Shown: positions 54,473 through 58,722 of the stretch, piece after piece | How the letters are laid out: every line of letters begins with the position of its first letter | How positions within the stretch are numbered: position 1 is the stretch's first letter | Origin: Sporolactobacillus vineae DSM 21990 = SL153 | GTDB taxonomy: Bacteria > Bacillota > Bacilli > Bacillales > Sporolactobacillaceae | NCBI RefSeq assembly: GCF_000377985.1 | Contig: NZ_KB899050.1 | Location: forward strand, 1-58,722 | DNA length: 58,722 nt | Direction of reading: 5' to 3' | The notes under the pieces: model-generated | What the model was told of the DNA's origin: nothing | The model's database searches: none | Seen by the model: the letters and a program-made list of their open reading frames with translations, nothing else | Position numbers and translations under genes: made by a program

Positions 54473-54746
54473 ACTTGCCGTGCTAGACGGGGAGGCAGCG
54501 GTGCCCTGTGACTCGCAATCCGCTATAGCGAGGTTGAATTCCTTTTCGAGGTTTGTACGCTGTGAGGCAGCCTCAGATACGTGGTGTTGACGCCTGGGTC
54601 CTGCGCAATGGAAACTCACGAACCCTGTCAGGTCCGGAAGGAAGCAGCAGTAAGTGAGACCTTTCGTGTGCCGCGGGGCTACCTGGGCCGAGCCGGCGAC
54701 CTGAGAAGCGCTCATGGCGTACTTATCGACAAAAGGTGCACGGCGT
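54473..54746 (+). ncRNA. ffs: signal recognition particle RNA (scRNA, Bacillus large type)
   Basis: About 270 nt with the typical core GTGTTGACGCCTGGGTCCTG, the tetraloop domain around TCAGGTCCGGAAGGAAGCAG and the closing GGGCCGAGC. The ends pair as GCCGTGC (about 54477) and GCACGGC (54738-54744), typical of the large Bacillus form with an Alu domain. Exact ends are estimated. A terminator hairpin lies at 54762-54799. Confidence 0.95.
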
Positions 54747-54761
54747 TAAATAAACCATACT

Positions 54762-54799
54762 CAAGGGCTATCGGAATTCTTTCTGATAGCCCTTGTTTT
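54762..54799 (+). terminator. SRP RNA terminator
   Basis: A perfect 11-bp stem CAAGGGCTATC/GATAGCCCTTG (54762-54772 with 54785-54795) and a TTTT tail. Confidence 0.85.
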
Positions 54800-54931
54800 A
54801 ACTACAGCGGTTTGTGCCTGTGTGCCTTTACAACGCGCCGAATGGGCCACGGTTCACTTCGCTGATGGTAATCGTTATAATGAATTTATGAAATGATACT
54901 GCCTGCTTTCTCAGGCAAAGGGGGATGGACG

Positions 54932-56629
54932 TTGGCCTATCAGGCACTTTACAGAGTATACCGGCCACAGACTTTTCACGATCTGGCCGGTCAGCAGCGC
55001 ATCACACAAACGCTGCAAAATGCTCTGGTGAGGCAGCAGTTTTCCCACGCCTATCTTTTCACAGGACCACGCGGAACCGGGAAGACAAGCGCCGCCAAAA
55101 TACTGGCCAAAGCTGTCAATTGTGAGCACGCACCGGTCGCCGAACCGTGTAATCAATGCTCGGCGTGTCGTGGAATCACTGAAGGGCGCATTGCCGACGT
55201 CATCGAAATTGACGCTGCTTCCAACAATGGTGTCGATGAGATCCGGGAAATCCGCGATAAGGTTAAATATGCGCCGAGTGAAGTGCGGTATAAAGTGTAC
55301 ATCATCGATGAAGTACACATGCTGTCGACCGGTGCCTTCAATGCTTTGCTGAAGACACTTGAGGAGCCGCCGGAACATGTTGTTTTTATTCTGGCGACAA
55401 CCGAGCCGCAGAAGATTCCATTGACGATCATTTCACGCTGCCAGCAGTTCGACTTCCGGCGGATTCCTGCTTCGGCAATTGCCGACCGTCTCAAATTTGT
55501 CAGTGATGATCAGCATCTTAAAGCGGAAGATGAAGCGCTTCAGCTGATCGCCCGGGCGAGTGAGGGCGGGATGCGCGATGCGCTGAGTGTGCTCGATCAG
55601 ACGGCGGCATATGGCGACGGAAAGGTGACGGTACAGGACGTACTGGACGTCACCGGCATGGTTTCTGATCGCCTGATCGTCGCACTGACAGAGTCACTGG
55701 AGGCCCGCGATGCCGCTGCGGCTATTGAGAAAACCGCTGAGCTGCTGGATCAGGGAAAGGATTCTCTGCGGCTGATCGAGCAGTTGATTTTTTACTACAG
55801 AGATTTGCTGCTCTATCAGACGTCGCCGGATCTTGAGGATATCCTGAGCCGGCCGCGGACTGATCCTGCCTTCCGTGATCAGGCTGAAAAAATACCTGCG
55901 GAACGGCTCTATCAGGTCATCCACCAGCTCAACGACGCGCTACTGGAAATGAAACGCACCAGTCATCCCCGTATCTTTCTCGAAATGGTCATGGTAAAAT
56001 TATGCCGGAACGGCCGGGAAAAGAGGCCGGAGGAAGGATCGGGGACGGATACGTCTGCTCTTGAGAAACGGATCGACGCTCTGGAGCGGCAAATGAAAGA
56101 ACGAACGGTTTCTGAAGGCAGTGCGGCGACACAGCCGGCGAGCGGACCGGCAGAACGGCGACAGGCCCGTTCAGCAGGGGCGCACCGGGTTCCGATCGGG
56201 AAACTTCGGCAAGTGCTTGACACAGCAACCAAGGATGACCTGACAGAGCTGCGTTCGGCCTGGGGCGAAGTCATGGCCAGAATCAAAGAACAGAATGTGG
56301 CGGCACATGCCTGGCTGCTCGAGAGCCACCCGGTCGCCAGTTCTCCGGACGCCTTTATACAGGCGTTTAAGTATGACTTTCATCGCGAAATGGTGCTCGA
56401 TGCAAAGAGTCATATCACCGATTTGGTTCAGTCTGCGCTTCAGGGGATCATCCATAAAGACAAGGTCATGTACCCGGTTTCCGAAAAAGCCTGGGAGAAA
56501 CTTAAGAGCGATTTTATTCAACGGTCGAAGGCTGCCGGTCATCCGGAAGAGGAAGAGCAACAGAAAGACCCACTGGTTGAAGAAGCAAAGAAACTCGTTG
56601 GTCCCGACCTGCTTGATATAAAAGATTAA
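54932..56629 (+). CDS. dnaX: DNA polymerase III gamma/tau subunits
   Basis: Clamp-loader ATPase that also organises the replisome. I chose the TTG at 54932, a few bases after AAAGGGGGAT, giving MAYQALYRVYRPQTF and 565 residues, as in B. subtilis; an ATG 13 codons upstream is less likely. Walker A is GPRGTGKTS (45-53), the zinc module has Cys residues at about 64-79, and VYIIDEVHMLS and ATTEPQKIPLTIISRCQQFDF are complete. The C-terminal tau region is full. Confidence 0.95.
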   Translation: MAYQALYRVYRPQTFHDLAGQQRITQTLQNALVRQQFSHAYLFTGPRGTGKTSAAKILAKAVNCEHAPVAEPCNQCSACRGITEGRIADVIEIDAASNNGVDEIREIRDKVKYAPSEVRYKVYIIDEVHMLSTGAFNALLKTLEEPPEHVVFILATTEPQKIPLTIISRCQQFDFRRIPASAIADRLKFVSDDQHLKAEDEALQLIARASEGGMRDALSVLDQTAAYGDGKVTVQDVLDVTGMVSDRLIVALTESLEARDAAAAIEKTAELLDQGKDSLRLIEQLIFYYRDLLLYQTSPDLEDILSRPRTDPAFRDQAEKIPAERLYQVIHQLNDALLEMKRTSHPRIFLEMVMVKLCRNGREKRPEEGSGTDTSALEKRIDALERQMKERTVSEGSAATQPASGPAERRQARSAGAHRVPIGKLRQVLDTATKDDLTELRSAWGEVMARIKEQNVAAHAWLLESHPVASSPDAFIQAFKYDFHREMVLDAKSHITDLVQSALQGIIHKDKVMYPVSEKAWEKLKSDFIQRSKAAGHPEEEEQQKDPLVEEAKKLVGPDLLDIKD

Positions 56630-56650
56630 AAAATTTGGAGGCGGTAGAAG

Positions 56651-56965
56651 ATGATGCGTGGAAATATGAACAGCATGATGCGACAAGTACAGAAGATGCA
56701 GAAACAGATGGCGGAGGCTCAGGAGAAGCTCAAGAGTGAGTTTGTTGAAGGCACGGCCGGTGGCGGGGTGGTCACGGTCAAGGCGAACGGCCATAAGCAG
56801 ATTACAGATATTGTGATCAAGCCGGAAGCCGTCGACCCGGATGATGTGGATATGTTGCAGGATCTGGTTCTGGCCGCTGTTAATGATGCGCTGACAAAAG
56901 TCGATGCTCTTGTCGGCCAGCGGCTCGGGAAGTTTACTAATGGACTGAATCTTCCGGGTATGTGA
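56651..56965 (+). CDS. ebfC: nucleoid-associated protein, YbaB/EbfC family (YaaK)
   Basis: A small DNA-binding dimer of 104 residues with the family helix [21 protein letters not shown] and the core [20 protein letters not shown]. The TTGGAGGCGG ribosome site precedes the ATG. It lies between dnaX and recR, the order found in most bacteria. Confidence 0.94.
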   Translation: MMRGNMNSMMRQVQKMQKQMAEAQEKLKSEFVEGTAGGGVVTVKANGHKQITDIVIKPEAVDPDDVDMLQDLVLAAVNDALTKVDALVGQRLGKFTNGLNLPGM

Positions 56966-57079
56966 GTGTTATTAGTTTCCAATAGATTGTGCCGAGCGGC
57001 GGGTTCCGTGATTCCGGGAGACGGAAGCGGGGTTCGCTGCTCGCTGCGTACAGGATTATTTTAAGGAGGCGGCACAGTC

Positions 57080-57676
57080 GTGCAATATCCTGAACCGATT
57101 GCAAAACTGATTGAAAGTTTTATGAAACTGCCGGGAATCGGACCGAAAACAGCAGTCCGTCTTGCTTTCTTTACTGTGGATATGAATGAAGAGGACGTCA
57201 TGGACTTTGCCCGTTCGCTGGTTGATGTCAAAAGGAAGCTGGTTTACTGTTCTGTCTGTCAGAATATCAGTGATCGTGATCCCTGCCCGATCTGTGACGA
57301 CTCATCCCGGGATCATACGACGATCTGTGTGGTCCAGGATCCCAAGGATGTTGTCGCCCTGGAGAAGATGCGTGACTATCACGGCGTCTACCACGTGCTT
57401 CATGGTGTGATCTCGCCGATGGACGGCATCGGCCCTGAGGACATTAAAATCACGGAACTGATTCACCGGCTTGAAGATGAGTCGGTCAAAGAAATTATAC
57501 TGGCGACCAATCCGACGGTTGAGGGCGAGGCAACAGCCATGTACATTGCCAGGCTCGTGAAACCGATCGGCGTCAAGACGTCAAGGATTGCTCACGGTCT
57601 TCCGGTAGGCGGAGATCTGGAATACGCGGATGAAGTGACATTGTCCAAAGCACTGGAGGGCAGAAGAGAACTATAA
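57080..57676 (+). CDS. recR: recombination protein RecR
   Basis: DNA-binding ring that works with RecO and RecF to load RecA. The 198 residues start at a GTG after AAGGAGGCGG. They have an N-terminal HhH motif [14 protein letters not shown], the zinc finger Cys57-Cys60-Cys69-Cys72 and a C-terminal TOPRIM domain with [11 protein letters not shown]. It is co-directional with dnaX and ebfC. Confidence 0.96.
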   Translation: MQYPEPIAKLIESFMKLPGIGPKTAVRLAFFTVDMNEEDVMDFARSLVDVKRKLVYCSVCQNISDRDPCPICDDSSRDHTTICVVQDPKDVVALEKMRDYHGVYHVLHGVISPMDGIGPEDIKITELIHRLEDESVKEIILATNPTVEGEATAMYIARLVKPIGVKTSRIAHGLPVGGDLEYADEVTLSKALEGRREL

Positions 57677-57705
57677 AAAACAGTGCTGGAAGAGGAGGGA
57701 AATAT

Positions 57706-57924
57706 ATGTTTGGTAGAAAAAATGGATTATTACGAAAAGAAATAACGCAGGCGTTACTGGAATCACTGACACGCTGTAAACATGACTGGATGAACAAGAA
57801 GGAACTTATTGAATCCAGTATTGATCCTTCGGAAGAAGTTATCTATCAATTGAAACTTTCCGAATCCAGATATCTTTTTCTGTTGAAGGAAGTTCGGGAT
57901 CTCCATATTTATATCGAAAACTGA
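57706..57924 (+). CDS. yaaL: YaaL family protein (DUF2508)
   Basis: A small soluble protein of 72 residues, with the helical core RKEITQALLESLTRCKHDWMNKK and YQLKLSESRYLFLLKEVRDL. Function unknown. It lies between recR and bofA as in Bacillus, with GAGGAGGGA before the ATG. Confidence 0.88.
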   Translation: MFGRKNGLLRKEITQALLESLTRCKHDWMNKKELIESSIDPSEEVIYQLKLSESRYLFLLKEVRDLHIYIEN

Positions 57925-58004
57925 CCGGTTCTATCAGGGACATGCCCTCCATACATTAAGAGGAGCGGGAGCAGTCAGGCTCCAAAAGGAGGAGGCATAG
58001 TGTT

Positions 58005-58271
58005 ATGACCGGTTATCTGTGGATTGCCGCCGTACTGATCGGTGTTTTTTTTCTTATGATTCTCTGTTTTTCGTTTCATCCGTTGAAATGGGCCGGACGG
58101 GTGATCGTCCGTACCCTTGTGGGCGTATTCTTCCTCTTTCTGTTGAACACAGCAGGCGCGTCATTCAGCTTTCATATTCCGATTAACCTGATTACAGCAG
58201 CTGTGAGCGGCCTTCTGGGTGTGCCCGGTATCGCAGCGCTTATTCTGATCAAATATACAATGGGTGTCTGA
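58005..58271 (+). CDS. bofA: pro-sigma-K processing inhibitor BofA
   Basis: Membrane protein of the mother cell that with SpoIVFA holds the protease SpoIVFB inactive until late sporulation. The 88 residues have two or three membrane segments and the family end IPINLITAAVSGLLGVPGIAALILI. AAAGGAGGAGG lies before the ATG. Its presence is strong evidence that the host forms endospores. Confidence 0.92.
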   Translation: MTGYLWIAAVLIGVFFLMILCFSFHPLKWAGRVIVRTLVGVFFLFLLNTAGASFSFHIPINLITAAVSGLLGVPGIAALILIKYTMGV

Positions 58272-58298
58272 ATATCAGCCAATCTATAAAATTGGTGG

Positions 58299-58327
58299 TT
58301 GACGGTTTTAGATTCAGATGTTATTAT
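58299..58327 (+). promoter_or_regulatory. rRNA operon promoter P1
   Basis: TTGACG (58299-58304), 17-nt spacer, TATTAT (58322-58327), 28 bp after bofA. Tandem promoters are usual for rRNA operons. Confidence 0.75.
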
Positions 58328-58424
58328 ATTTCTTGCCGCGTTTTTCATAGCTCAACGGACGAACATTGATGGTATCCGTCGAACAATTTATTATTGCGGT
58401 TTATGAAAGACCAAAAAAAACATG

Positions 58425-58453
58425 TTGACTTTTCCTTGATGACATGATATTAT
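58425..58453 (+). promoter_or_regulatory. rRNA operon promoter P2
   Basis: TTGACT (58425-58430), 17-nt spacer, TATTAT (58448-58453). Together with P1 this gives the paired arrangement of Bacillus rrn operons. Confidence 0.8.
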
Positions 58454-58722
58454 TAAAAAGTTGTCGCTGAGGAAAAGCGGCAGGAATGGTTCCTTGAAAA
58501 CTAAATAAAAGCCAAGCGTGATTGGAAGGGTAAACCCCTTTTAGTCAATTCAATTTTGCTGAGGATCGAATGAACGAAAATGTAAGAAACGGAAGCTGAG
58601 GCTTTCGCAGGGATCGTTCAAGGGCAAGGACAAAAAGGGCCGAGGAGTTCGAGGAAGCGAAGGCGCGAGTACCGGAGCGTATTGCGATACGTGAGGAATG
58701 AAGCGGCAAGCTGACAAAGAAA
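58454..58722 (+). other. rRNA operon 5' leader, incomplete
   Basis: After P2 the sequence TTCCTTGAAAACTAAA resembles the boxA-containing leader of Bacillus 16S transcripts. The rest of the leader forms GC-rich inverted segments for processing. The 16S gene itself does not start before the window ends. Confidence 0.7.

Noticed and set aside
58500-58722. Start of 16S rRNA
   Set aside because: The conserved 16S beginning (GAGTTTGATC) does not appear before the window ends; only the leader is present.

Overview
The window is the chromosomal replication-origin neighbourhood of an endospore-forming member of the Bacillales. The core order is that of Bacillus: purA-dnaB-rplI-gdpP-yybS, then rpsF-ssb-rpsR, ychF, yyaC, spo0J-soj-noc-rsmG-mnmG-mnmE-yidC-rnpA-rpmH, oriC, dnaA-dnaN-yaaA-recF-gyrB-gyrA, guaB, dacA, pdxST, serS, tadA, SRP RNA, dnaX-ebfC-recR-yaaL-bofA and an rRNA operon leader. 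BofA, YyaC and Soj/Spo0J point to sporulation. The moderate G+C content, a single-chain GlyRS, no jag beside yidC and no remB before gyrB set it apart from Bacillus subtilis itself. A Sporolactobacillus-like lineage is my best guess, but the sequence does not prove it.

Layout. 1-6750: two tRNAs and the purA to yybS block, all on the minus strand. 6751-10065: a plus-strand accessory group (cation efflux, orphan CheW-like, YfbR-like HD nucleotidase, DUF420) that runs against the replication direction of this arm, followed by a minus-strand YkoS-like membrane protein. 11884-16340: ribosomal protein/SSB operon, ychF, a DUF951 protein and glyQS with a T-box leader. 16477-26140: yyaC, then the minus-strand run from spo0J to rpmH, with two parS sites. 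26281-28563: bipartite oriC flanking dnaA. 28578-36812: dnaN to gyrA plus a degenerate HD-GYP protein. 37058-43490: guaB, dacA, pdxST and serS (T-box). 43545-49662: accessory genes (dck, csp, tRNA-Arg, HAD phosphatase, clpP, bioY, BI-1 protein, uracil permease). 49710-54267: tadA, then a fused trpEG gene and an amino-acid antiporter placed between tadA and the SRP RNA. 54357-58722: tRNA-Ser, SRP RNA, dnaX to bofA, and twin rRNA promoters with the 5' leader; 16S itself lies beyond the window.

The most striking element is the leader of the stand-alone anthranilate synthase gene trpEG. A good promoter is followed at once by 13 in-phase NAG triplets, 11 of them GAG or TAG with 2-3 nt spacers, then a short intrinsic terminator. 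That is the layout of a TRAP (MtrB) attenuator, here controlling a TrpE-TrpG fusion of the rhizobial type rather than a trp operon. Other regulatory features visible in the sequence are T-box leaders with readable specifiers (GGC for glyQS, UCC for serS), a BirA-like operator over the bioY promoter, a LexA-like box and an 11-bp hairpin in the dnaA upstream region, and a long leader with a terminator-like hairpin before the cation-efflux gene.
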